59,853 bases of DNA from positions 1 to 59,853 of the forward strand of contig JAAELW010000430.1 of the NCBI GenBank assembly GCA_024226235.1, written 5' to 3'. A model generated the notes under the pieces. It was not told the origin of the DNA. It worked only from the letters and a program-made list of their open reading frames with translations, and ran no database searches. The position numbers were made by a program, and so were the translations under genes. The stretch comes from a bacterium. GTDB taxonomy: Bacteria > Myxococcota_A > UBA9160 > UBA6930. Of the stretch, positions 49,692 through 57,977 are shown piece after piece; the first letter of the stretch is position 1, and the number at the start of each line of letters is the position of its first letter.

Positions 49692-52064
49692 ATGGCTGGA
49701 GCACTCGAAGACCTGCGGGTCGTGGAGCTAGGCAGCAACGTATCGGCGCCCTATTGCGCACGCCTCTTTGCAGACCTCGGCGCCACCGTCATCAAGGTGG
49801 AGACTCCGGGCGGGGATCCCTCTCGCGCCCAGGGGCCTTTTGCCGACGCACGGCCGGATCCCGAGGAAAGCGGAATCTTCCACTACCTGAATGCCGGCAA
49901 GAGCGGGGTCGTCGCTGATCTCGACGATTCCGAGCAACTCGAGTTCTTCCACTCATTGCTCGCCGGATCCGACGTACTGGTCGAGAACAGCGAGCCCGCC
50001 GAGTACGCGCGCTTTGGGCTCGATTCGGATTCGCTTCGAGCGCGCCACCCGCATCTGGTGGTGGTCTCAATCTCGCCGTACGGCCGCACCGGCCCCTGGG
50101 CGGATCGGCCCGGGACCGATCTCACGGCCCAGGGAGCAGCTTCCCTGCCCCTCGCGCTGGGGATGCCGGACCGCGAGCCCTTGCGCATCCCGTTCGAACA
50201 GGCCGACTACCAGGCCGCCATGCACGCCTTCGCGGCTGCGCTATGTGCGCTCTACGCGCGGCGTAGCTCGGGTCGGGGGCAGGGAGTCGATGTCTCCGTT
50301 GCCCAGGTGATGGCCTACTGCGTCGGGGGCATGCACCTGGTTGGCGCCAAGGGCGGCGCGAAGTGGGGCCAGCGCAGCACGTCGATGAAGGGCTCGATGT
50401 ATCCCACGGGCTTCTTCGCGTGCAAGGATGGTTTCGTCTGCATCGCGTCGCAGACCCCCAAGCAATGGGATGCCTTCCTCGCGCTGATGGACAATCCCAA
50501 GTGGTCCAAGGAAGGCCAGGCGGGTAACGCCGTCTATCTCGGTCTGATCGATTCGAAGCCCGTCGACAAACACTTCAAGACCTGGCTGATGGACTACACG
50601 CGGGCCGAGTTGATCGAGATGGCGTTGGCCGAAAACATCGTCATGGGCGTCGCCCAGAACGTGGACGAAGTGTTGACGAGCGAGCAATACGCTTTCCGCG
50701 AGCTCTTCTCCGAGCTTCAGGTGGGTGGTCAGTCGCCGCTTGCGCCCAAGCCGGGCTATCGGCTGAAGCGTACGCCCACGTCGCTCGGAAGCCGGGGCCC
50801 CGCTCTCGATGGCGACGGTGATGCGTTGCGGGCGAATCCTCCGGAGCCCATCCAACTGGAAGAGGGCGATTCACCCGGGCGAGCGCTCGAGGGCGTCCGG
50901 GTGCTCGACTTCGGCTGGAACTGGGCGGGCCCGATGGCGGGTCAGCTCCTGGGCGACATGGGTGCGGAGGTGATTCGCGTCGAGACCAGCAAGCGCCAGG
51001 ACCTGATGCGCTTCCTCGACTACACCTCGTGGTTCTTCTGCCACAACAACCGCAGCAAGATGTCGGCGACTTTCAATCTCGCGAGTCCCGATGGTCAGCG
51101 CCTCGTCCAACGACTGGCCCGCAAGTCCGACATCGTGATGGACAACTTCGCGGCCGGTGTGATGGCGAAGAATGGTCTCGCGTATGACGACCTTAGCAAG
51201 GAGAACCCGAACATCATCGTCGTCTCCATGAGCATGGCCGGGCAGGAAGGGCCTCTGCGCGGTATGCGCGGCTTCGCCTCCATTGCGACCGGGTATGCGG
51301 GGATGGAGTTGATGGTTGGCTATCCCGAGATCGACACTTCGACCGGCTTGCTTCCCTTTGGACTCGGAGACACCACGATGGCGATCCAAGGTGTCATCGG
51401 CGCGTTGGCGGCGCTCCACCATCGGGCACGGACGGGCGAGGGACAGTTCGTGGACGTGAGCCAGATGGACTCGGCGGCCTCGACCCTGGGTGAGCCACTC
51501 CTCGCGTATCAGCTTTCTGGATCCGTCGTCGGGCCGCAGGGAAACGGGCACACGAGCTTCTTTCCTCATGGGGTCTTCGCGGCAGAAGGCGAAGAGCGAT
51601 GGCTCACCCTGGCGTCTCGCACCGGGGCCGAATGGAGCGCACTCTGCGGTGTGATCGGGCGCGACGATTGGGTGCGCGATGCAACGCTCACGAGTAGCGA
51701 GCAGCGTCGTGAACGCTCTGAGGAGATCAACGGGGCGATCGCGGCCTGGGCCAGCGGACAGGAACGCGATGCTGCAGTCGATCGTCTGGTGGCGGCCGGC
51801 GTCCCGGCGTCGGCGCTCCTCGAGCTCGAGGAGCGAAACGGGCATCCCCAATTCGCCGAACGGGGACTCTGTTACCAGCACGAGTTCGAGGACTTCGATC
51901 CCTGCCGGATCTACTCGACACCCTGGCTCCTGAGTGACACGCCAGCGGAGGTGACCCGGAAGACGCCGACTCTCGGAGAGAACAACGAATACGTCTTCAA
52001 GCAGCTCGTCGAGCTTGAAGACGCCGAGATCGAGAGTCTGAAGGAGAAGAGTGTCCTGGTCTGA
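49692..52064 (+). CDS. Tandem (fused) CaiB/BaiF family III CoA-transferase
   Basis: 790 residues, twice the usual 390-430. The first half (1-395) begins LRVVELGSNVSAPYCARLFADLGATVIKVE and the second (about 399-790) VRVLDFGWNWAGPMAGQLLGDMGAEVIRVE. The nucleophilic Asp position is filled in both halves: Asp172 (QADYQAAMHA) and Asp560 (LGDTTMAIQG). Family III enzymes swap CoA between carboxylic acids by forming an aspartyl-CoA thioester; native enzymes are interlocked dimers, so the fusion probably forms an internal pseudo-dimer. Four bases after the MaoC stop. Confidence 0.87.
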   Translation: MAGALEDLRVVELGSNVSAPYCARLFADLGATVIKVETPGGDPSRAQGPFADARPDPEESGIFHYLNAGKSGVVADLDDSEQLEFFHSLLAGSDVLVENSEPAEYARFGLDSDSLRARHPHLVVVSISPYGRTGPWADRPGTDLTAQGAASLPLALGMPDREPLRIPFEQADYQAAMHAFAAALCALYARRSSGRGQGVDVSVAQVMAYCVGGMHLVGAKGGAKWGQRSTSMKGSMYPTGFFACKDGFVCIASQTPKQWDAFLALMDNPKWSKEGQAGNAVYLGLIDSKPVDKHFKTWLMDYTRAELIEMALAENIVMGVAQNVDEVLTSEQYAFRELFSELQVGGQSPLAPKPGYRLKRTPTSLGSRGPALDGDGDALRANPPEPIQLEEGDSPGRALEGVRVLDFGWNWAGPMAGQLLGDMGAEVIRVETSKRQDLMRFLDYTSWFFCHNNRSKMSATFNLASPDGQRLVQRLARKSDIVMDNFAAGVMAKNGLAYDDLSKENPNIIVVSMSMAGQEGPLRGMRGFASIATGYAGMELMVGYPEIDTSTGLLPFGLGDTTMAIQGVIGALAALHHRARTGEGQFVDVSQMDSAASTLGEPLLAYQLSGSVVGPQGNGHTSFFPHGVFAAEGEERWLTLASRTGAEWSALCGVIGRDDWVRDATLTSSEQRRERSEEINGAIAAWASGQERDAAVDRLVAAGVPASALLELEERNGHPQFAERGLCYQHEFEDFDPCRIYSTPWLLSDTPAEVTRKTPTLGENNEYVFKQLVELEDAEIESLKEKSVLV

Positions 52065-52091
52065 GATCCGCGCCGAGCGGATCGGGAATAC

Positions 52092-53726
52092 ATGATGGAA
52101 GAGCCGCGAACACTACCCCTGCTGCTGGATCATGCCGTCGGAGTCAACGCCTCGCGAACGGCTCTGATTACCCTCGACGAGCGCTGGACCTATGCTGATC
52201 TGGTAGAGCGCGTCGACGAGATCTCTCGCGCACTGGTTGCCGAGGGGGTCGGCAAGGGGACCCGGGTTGGTCTCCTGATGGAAAACGTGCCCGACTGGGT
52301 TGCCTTCGCCTTCGCAGCCACGGGCCTGGGCGCGCTCCTGATTCCCATCAGCACGTTCTCCAAGCCCGACGATCTCGGCTACCAGCTGAAGCATGCGGAT
52401 GTCCAGCACCTCTTCCTCTCCGCTCGGTTCCTGGGAAACGACTACCTCGCCATGTTGTGTGGCATCGCGCCCGAACTCGAGCGGGACGGCGCCCTCCATT
52501 CCGAATCCCTGCCGGCTCTCCGCAGGGTCGTGGTACGGGGTGAGGACGAGTTGCCTGCGGGCTGTGAGACCTGGACGGCTTTCGAGGCGAAGAGCGCCGA
52601 CGTTCCCCTGACCGTCGTCGCGGGGTTGCGCGCCGAGGTCGACCCGGAGGACGAGTGTTACCTGCTCTATACGTCCGGCACGACGGCGCGTCCCAAGGGG
52701 GTCGTCCAGGTGCATGGTGCCATTGCGGGCAATGGCTGGCGCATCGGCGAATACCAATGCCTGGACGAGAGCGACGTCGTCTGGTTCTACTACCCGTTCT
52801 TCTTCTCGGCGGGCTGCATCAACGTCATGCTCGGCACCCTTTCTCATGGAGCCTCGTTGATCCTGCAGCCCTCGTTCGATCCGGCAATCGCAATCGAGTT
52901 GATCGAGCGCGAGAGGGCTACGGCCTGGCATCTCTGGCCTCATACGCTGAAGGAGCTGACCCAACACCCGGAATGGAAATCCCGGGACCATTCCCTCCTT
53001 CACAAGGGCACGGGTCCATTCGACGCCCTCCAGGGAGGACCGCCGGAAGACGGTTTCGGAGGCGTCAACATGTATGGCATGACCGAGACGTGTACGGCCT
53101 TCACCTGTACCCGCGCAGATGAGCCCCTGCCTATTCGTCTCACGACTTGCGGTGAACTCATGCCCGGCAACGAGATCGTGATCGTCGACATCGAGAGCGG
53201 TGAGCGCATGAAGCCGGGCGAATCCGGTGAGATCTGCGTCAAGGGTCCGTCGGTGATGCGCCACTACTACAAGGTCGATCCGGGTTCCGTCTTCGATGAC
53301 GAGGGCTTCTTTCATACAGGAGATCTCGGCCACCTCGACGAAGCGGGCCGACTGATCTTCAAGCAGCGCATCAAGGACACGATCAAGACCGGTGGGATCA
53401 ACGTGGCTCCAGCGGATATCGAGAGCAAGCTCGGGACGCTATCCGGAGTGGTTGCCTCCTACGCGTTTCCGCTTCCCTCGGAAGAACGGGGCGAGGTCGT
53501 GGGAGCTGCCCTCGTGGTGTCGCCGGATGCAGCGCCCGGGGAGGAAGCGATCCTTGCGCATTGCAGGGAATTCCTCTCGGGCTACAAGCGCCCCGAAGGC
53601 ATCTTGATTCTCCATGAGGCTGACGTGCCGATGACCGGGAGCGGCAAGGTGCAGAAGGTCGTGATGAAGGATCGGTTGCTCGCCGGAATGAAAGCGAGCG
53701 GTGCTCCCATCGTTCATTGGCCCTGA
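52092..53726 (+). CDS. AMP-dependent acyl-CoA synthetase / ligase 2
   Basis: 544 residues (ATG 52092; the next codon is also ATG). TSGTTARPKG at 194-203, NMYGMTETCTAFTCTR, FHTGDLGHLDEAGRL and PMTGSGKVQKVVM give all adenylation motifs. Like ligase 1 it belongs to the medium-chain / aromatic-acid type; the two are not close paralogues. A second ligase plus a CoA-transferase in the same operon suggests that two different free acids, for instance side chain and ring remnant, need activation (inference). Confidence 0.87.
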   Translation: MMEEPRTLPLLLDHAVGVNASRTALITLDERWTYADLVERVDEISRALVAEGVGKGTRVGLLMENVPDWVAFAFAATGLGALLIPISTFSKPDDLGYQLKHADVQHLFLSARFLGNDYLAMLCGIAPELERDGALHSESLPALRRVVVRGEDELPAGCETWTAFEAKSADVPLTVVAGLRAEVDPEDECYLLYTSGTTARPKGVVQVHGAIAGNGWRIGEYQCLDESDVVWFYYPFFFSAGCINVMLGTLSHGASLILQPSFDPAIAIELIERERATAWHLWPHTLKELTQHPEWKSRDHSLLHKGTGPFDALQGGPPEDGFGGVNMYGMTETCTAFTCTRADEPLPIRLTTCGELMPGNEIVIVDIESGERMKPGESGEICVKGPSVMRHYYKVDPGSVFDDEGFFHTGDLGHLDEAGRLIFKQRIKDTIKTGGINVAPADIESKLGTLSGVVASYAFPLPSEERGEVVGAALVVSPDAAPGEEAILAHCREFLSGYKRPEGILILHEADVPMTGSGKVQKVVMKDRLLAGMKASGAPIVHWP

Positions 53727-53740
53727 GCCGGGCGAACTGC

Positions 53741-53788
53741 GGAACCCATGTCGGGTGGTGACGCGGAACCCATGTCAGGTGGTGACGA
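53741..53788 (+). repeat. 24-bp tandem duplication at a start codon
   Basis: GGAACCCATGTCGGGTGGTGACGC (53741-53764) is followed at once by GGAACCCATGTCAGGTGGTGACGA. The period is a multiple of three, so both copies offer an in-frame start (53748 and 53772) and the protein begins with a repeated MSGGDxxP. Confidence 0.85.
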
Positions 53789-54548
53789 AGCTCCTGGCAG
53801 CGGATCGCGAACGTTCGAAGTCGAGGTCGGATCCGGCCTGAGGCTACACGTGACCGAGTGGGGTTCGAAGGACGGCTGGCCGGTCGTGATCCTGCACGGT
53901 GGTTCCCACGACGCCTCGCATTGGGCCGAGGTATGCCGGCGTCTGCCCTCTTCGCTGCGCTGCGTCGTACCGGATCAACGGGGCCACGGTAGGAGCGAGC
54001 GCGCGCCTGACGGCGACTATTCGTGTCAGGCCCAGGTCTCGGATCTCGTCGCGCTCGTCGACGCCCTCGCGATCCAGCGCTTCGCCCTGGTGGGCCACTC
54101 CATGGGTGGCCTCAACGCGCTGCACGTCGCAGGCACCTGGCCCGAGCGGGTGAGGGCCCTGGTGCTCGTCGATGTGGGTACGGAAACGCGAGAGTCCGGC
54201 CTTGCAGCCATCGCTCGCAGTCGCCGCCGGGCAGCCGCCGCACCTCCGCCCGCTCCACCGGTCTCGGCGGCCTCCTTCGATCTACGGCTACTCGATTTCG
54301 TTCCCACCTATGGTGGCGATGCGGGAGAGCGCAGGCGACTGCTCGAGGCGTCACGAGCGCCGTTGTTGGTGATGCGGGGCGAGAAGAGCAAGATCAACTC
54401 AGCCCAGAGTGCGGGGCGCACGGCGCAGATCGGGAGGGGCAGGGTGGTGACGATCCCGAATGCCGGGCACAACGTCTCGCTGCACAGCCCGGAACACGTG
54501 GCCGATGAGTTCTGGCAATTCCTGGGGCCGCTTGCAGCATCGGAATAG
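53748..54548 (+). CDS. Alpha/beta hydrolase
   Basis: 266 residues from the first possible ATG, or 258 from 53772. Oxyanion-hole HGG at 50-52, nucleophile elbow GHSMGG with Ser118, and His241 in NAGHNVS; the acid is probably Asp in the strand after LVLVDVG. DQRGHGRSER is the usual loop. An Ala/Pro-rich lid segment (RRRAAAAPPPAPP) is present. It resembles meta-cleavage hydrolases (BphD/HsaD-like) and lactonases, which would suit ring opening at the end of this pathway, but epoxide or ester hydrolase is possible. Confidence 0.82.
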   Translation: MSGGDAEPMSGGDEAPGSGSRTFEVEVGSGLRLHVTEWGSKDGWPVVILHGGSHDASHWAEVCRRLPSSLRCVVPDQRGHGRSERAPDGDYSCQAQVSDLVALVDALAIQRFALVGHSMGGLNALHVAGTWPERVRALVLVDVGTETRESGLAAIARSRRRAAAAPPPAPPVSAASFDLRLLDFVPTYGGDAGERRRLLEASRAPLLVMRGEKSKINSAQSAGRTAQIGRGRVVTIPNAGHNVSLHSPEHVADEFWQFLGPLAASE

Positions 54549-54615
54549 CCCGGTCGGTTGTATCGCGGGTTTCCGAGAGCGGCGTCGTCTGCCCCGGGAG
54601 AGCAGAGATCCTCCC

Positions 54616-55344
54616 TTACGTTGCCGTCCAACCTCCATCGACTTCGATGACCTGGCCCGTGACGAAGTTGCTGGTGGCCAGGAACATTGCAGCGTCGGCG
54701 AGATCCGTCGGGTGTCCGTGATACGGAAGCGGCGTGCTGGCAATGGAGCGTTTCACGAAGTCGATGGCTTTGTCTCCATCCAGGTTGAACTTGATGTCCG
54801 TCCCGATGATGAAGCCGGGAGAGAGGGCATTGACTCGGATGCTGCGCGGCGCGAGTTCCACCGCGAGGCTCTTCGTCATGGCATTGACGGCCCCGGCGAT
54901 GGCCGCACCTCCGGCGTAATCCGGCACGTAGGCTTTATCCGCGATGCCCGAGCAGAGAATGATCGCCGAGCCTTCGGACATCTTGGGTACGGCGTAGTGG
55001 ATGGCAGAGATCTGGCCGAAGAAGCGTGAATGGAAGAGGTCCTTCCATGCGCTGGGCGGAACTTCATCGATGGCGCCGAAGACTGCTTTGCCTGCGAAGG
55101 TGGAGAGGATGTCCACCCGGGGCAGGTCTTCGATGAGTAGTCGGACCTGCTCTTCCTCACCCACGTCCACAGAGACGCCCCTGGCGCCTCCGCCAATGCG
55201 TGCCGCCGCCTCGTCGAGGCGTTCCTTCTGGCGGCCCACGAGGACCACCTCGGCGCCCTCTGCCCCGTAGCGTTCAGCAACGGCCAGGCCGATCCCCGAC
55301 CCGGCACCCGTTACCACAGCGATCTTGCCGTCGAGCTGCCCCAC
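54616..55344 (-). CDS. SDR-fold protein lacking Tyr and Lys of the active site
   Basis: 242 residues with a normal cofactor motif TGAGSGIG at 12-19 and the SDR end FVTGQVIEVDGG. NNAG is replaced by TFAG (82-85), and the active-site helix reads YAGGAAIAGAVNAMTKSL: by alignment with its neighbours the catalytic Tyr and Lys are Gly146 and Ala150. Ser132 remains. It should still bind NAD(P) but classical hydride chemistry is unlikely. First of three same-strand SDRs (54616-56960), convergent with the operon's hydrolase gene. Confidence 0.82.
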   Translation of the reverse strand: MGQLDGKIAVVTGAGSGIGLAVAERYGAEGAEVVLVGRQKERLDEAAARIGGGARGVSVDVGEEEQVRLLIEDLPRVDILSTFAGKAVFGAIDEVPPSAWKDLFHSRFFGQISAIHYAVPKMSEGSAIILCSGIADKAYVPDYAGGAAIAGAVNAMTKSLAVELAPRSIRVNALSPGFIIGTDIKFNLDGDKAIDFVKRSIASTPLPYHGHPTDLADAAMFLATSNFVTGQVIEVDGGWTAT

Positions 55345-55386
55345 GTCTCAGCGCCTCCTGTCTCCGACCGTCCGCCGATCGAGTGT

Positions 55387-56160
55387 TCAGTCCAGGTTGA
55401 GGCGGTGTCCCGCCGTGTAGCCTCCGTCCACGACCAGAGAGCTTCCCGTGACGAAGGAGGCGTCATCCGATGCGAGGAAGAGCGCAGCCGCCGCGATTTC
55501 CGACGGCTGGGCGAAGCGTCCGAGCAGGTGCACGGCGCGGAGCTTGTCGGCGACGGCACGAAGGGCATCCATCTTCAGCATTTCTGTCATGGGCGTGTCC
55601 ACACCACCCGGGCAGATGCAGTTGACCCGGATGCCGGCGGGCGAGTAGTCGAGGGCCATGTTCTTGGTCATCAGCACCACTCCGCCCTTCGAGGCGTTGT
55701 AGGCCAGCTGGCCGCTGATGCCGACCAGGCCCTCGACGCTCGCGATGTGCGTGATGCTGCCGGACCCCTGTTCGAGCATGGTCGGGATCACGTGCTTCGA
55801 GGTGATGAAGGAGCCCTTCAGGTTGATGTCGACGATGCGCTCGAATTCCTCCACCTCGAGCACATGAGCGGAGCCGAAGCCGACGACCCCGGCGGCATTG
55901 ATGAGCGCGTCGATGCGACCAAAGCGCTCGATGGCGGCGTCCACTGCTGCCTTCACGGCGGCCTCGTCTCGGACGTCAGCCTCCTGGAACGTCGCCCCAG
56001 GTGCGTTCGCATTGACCTCGGCCCAGGCGTCGTCCGCGGGCTTGGCGACGTCGAGCCCGGCGATCGATGCGCCCTCGGCCGCAAAGCGGGCTGCGGTGGC
56101 AGCACCGATTCCAGACGAAGCCCCCGTGATCAGGGCGACCCTTCCCTCCAAGCGTCCCAT
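55387..56160 (-). CDS. SDR oxidoreductase F
   Basis: 257 residues from ATG 56160 (a longer frame to 56196 would overlap the next gene). TGASSGIG at 12-19, Ser141, Tyr154 and Lys158 (YNASK), INAAG instead of NNAG. LDVAKPADD suggests NAD(H). Ends FVTGSSLVVDGGYTAG. Follows SDR G by 32 bases. Confidence 0.85.
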   Translation of the reverse strand: MGRLEGRVALITGASSGIGAATAARFAAEGASIAGLDVAKPADDAWAEVNANAPGATFQEADVRDEAAVKAAVDAAIERFGRIDALINAAGVVGFGSAHVLEVEEFERIVDINLKGSFITSKHVIPTMLEQGSGSITHIASVEGLVGISGQLAYNASKGGVVLMTKNMALDYSPAGIRVNCICPGGVDTPMTEMLKMDALRAVADKLRAVHLLGRFAQPSEIAAAALFLASDDASFVTGSSLVVDGGYTAGHRLNLD

Positions 56161-56192
56161 GTCGTTCTCCGTTTCGTCGAGTTCTTTGTGGT

Positions 56193-56960
56193 TCAAGCGC
56201 CGAGCGAGAATGTGTTCGTCATTCCGCCATCGATGGAGATGTTGGTGCCGGTGATGTAGGCGCCAGCGTCCGAGGCCAGCAGCAGGAGTGCGCCCGTCGT
56301 GTCGTCATTCTCGCACGCCCGGTTCAGCGGAAGGCCCTTGGCCATCATGTCGACGCCGATCTGGGTGTAGAGGCCGAGGAAGGTCTCGGTTGCAGAGACA
56401 CCGGGTGTGAGCGAGTTCACCGTGATGCCCATGGGGCCCAGTTCCGCTGCCATGACGCGAGTCATGGAGCCCAGGGCACCCTTGGAGGTTCCGTATGCGC
56501 TCACCATCGCGAAGCCGAGGATCGCCGAAGGCGAAAGGATGTTGATGATCCGACCCCAGCCATGCTCGGCCATGTTCCTCGCGCACACCTGGGAGAAGCG
56601 GAAGGGTCCGTTGACGTTCGTGTCCATCACGTCGAGCCACTGCTCTTCCTCGACCGCCAGGAAGAGCCCCGGCGGATAGATGCCAGCGTTGTTGACGAGG
56701 ATGTCGACCTTGTCTCCCCAGCTCACGACCTGCTGCACGGCTGCTTCGACCTCCTCACGCGAGCGCTGGTCGCAGGTCACGGCCAGGGCCTTTCCGCCAT
56801 TCTTCTCGATCGCGGCCACGCACTCGTCCAGCGGCTCCTGCCGCCGGCCGGTTACCGCGATCGCGGCTCCAGCGGTTGCCAGCGCCTGGGCGTACCCGAA
56901 GCCGAGGCCGGTACCTCCGCCTGTCACGATCGCCGTCCGTCCTTCCAGGGAACCCTTCAT
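56193..56960 (-). CDS. SDR oxidoreductase G
   Basis: 255 residues; ATG 56960 has AAGGAG upstream, and an apparent N-terminal extension in frame is not protein-like. TGGGTGLG at 13-20, NNAG at 90-93, Ser143, Tyr156, Lys160 (YGTSK), and GRRQE after strand 2 (NADP type). Divergent from the TetR gene, with the KstR-like palindromes in between, so it is a likely target of that regulator. Confidence 0.85.
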   Translation of the reverse strand: MKGSLEGRTAIVTGGGTGLGFGYAQALATAGAAIAVTGRRQEPLDECVAAIEKNGGKALAVTCDQRSREEVEAAVQQVVSWGDKVDILVNNAGIYPPGLFLAVEEEQWLDVMDTNVNGPFRFSQVCARNMAEHGWGRIINILSPSAILGFAMVSAYGTSKGALGSMTRVMAAELGPMGITVNSLTPGVSATETFLGLYTQIGVDMMAKGLPLNRACENDDTTGALLLLASDAGAYITGTNISIDGGMTNTFSLGA

Positions 56961-57060
56961 CGCCGGTACTCCTTGCCCCCGTCCTGCCCACGGGAGCGTT
57001 GATTCAACCAAGGGCCCTGTCCTGCCGGCCATCTGCCAGCGGATACCGACCCAGGCCGAT

Positions 57061-57092
57061 TTTAACACGTTCAGCCATTTGAATGCGTTAAT
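57061..57092. promoter_or_regulatory. KstR-like palindromes between SDR G and tetR
   Basis: TTTAACACGTTCAG (57061-57074) matches TNNAACNNGTTNNA except for the last base and shares 13 bases with the two sites before DUF1302. TTGAATGCGTTAAT (57079-57092) is a weaker inverted copy (TTAAC/GTTAA arms). A TetR gene starts 36-105 bases further on, the usual place of an autoregulatory operator. Confidence 0.5.
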
Positions 57093-57196
57093 ATCCACCG
57101 GAATCTGGCCCCCGTCCAGTGGTCGCGATGGCGGGGGGCGCGGGGGCCAGAAACTCACCCAGAGATTGCCGTCCGAGGCGGCGAAACGAGAAGACC

Positions 57197-57889
57197 GTGG
57201 GTCTGGTGGTTCGGCAGAGGGAAGAGCGAAAGCAGCGCATCCTCGATGCGGTGCGAGGTCTGATCGCGGAGCGTGGCTACAACGGGGTCACCATGCGCGA
57301 TCTGGCGGAGCGTGGCCTCGTGTCGGTGCCAACCCTCTATGCGCTCTTTGGCAGCAAGAACGAGCTGCTCTACGTCGCGGTCGAGTCCTATTTCGCCGGT
57401 CTGGTCGATATGGTCGAGTTCGCCGGATCGGATAGCGGGCTGCCGCGGATCATCTCCCTGGTCGAGACGCTGAGCCGCGAGACTCCGCGGCATGCCGACT
57501 ATTCGCGTTCGTTGGTGACGTTCATGCGCGACGCGTCGGAGACGACCGGCGGACTCAACGATCTCGTCTCAGGTCGGCTCTCTTCGGAGCTTGCCAGCGC
57601 CCTCGGGGAGATGCAGGAGAACCGCCAGCTCGCCAGGTGGGCGTTTCCGGGCCCCCTGGCCGAACGACTCGCCGGCCAGATCAGCGTGACGATCTTTGCC
57701 TGGGCCCACCATCAGGTCAGTGACGAGGGCCTGCGTCGAACGATGCTCTACGGAACCGCGGTGACTTTGTTGGGCCTGGCGCGAGGCCGTGCCGCCAAGG
57801 AGATCGAAGCCCTCGTGCGCGAGCTCCAGGGTGGGCTCGCTGGAGCAGAGGATTCCGAACTTCGACCGAAGCGGTCGGATGGGGGCTGA
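57197..57889 (+). CDS. TetR-family transcriptional regulator (candidate KstR-like repressor)
   Basis: 230 residues from GTG 57197 (GAGAAG upstream); in-frame GTG 57119 or ATG 57128 would add 26 or 23 basic residues and cannot be excluded. The helix-turn-helix is VRGLIAERGYNGVTMRDLAE with LVSVPTLYALFGSKNELLY as the recognition helix part. The C-terminal ligand domain is all-helical. Between its start and the divergent SDR lie KstR-like palindromes that also occur before DUF1302 and the 15-kb operon, so it is the best candidate in the window for their regulator (inference). Confidence 0.85.
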   Translation: MGLVVRQREERKQRILDAVRGLIAERGYNGVTMRDLAERGLVSVPTLYALFGSKNELLYVAVESYFAGLVDMVEFAGSDSGLPRIISLVETLSRETPRHADYSRSLVTFMRDASETTGGLNDLVSGRLSSELASALGEMQENRQLARWAFPGPLAERLAGQISVTIFAWAHHQVSDEGLRRTMLYGTAVTLLGLARGRAAKEIEALVRELQGGLAGAEDSELRPKRSDGG

Positions 57890-57977
57890 GCGGGATCCCG
57901 AAATTCGGCCTGCCTTTCGGTGAGCCGTCCGGCGTTGGCCGGGAACATGAAATCTGAATAGAAAAAGGAGGCAATTG

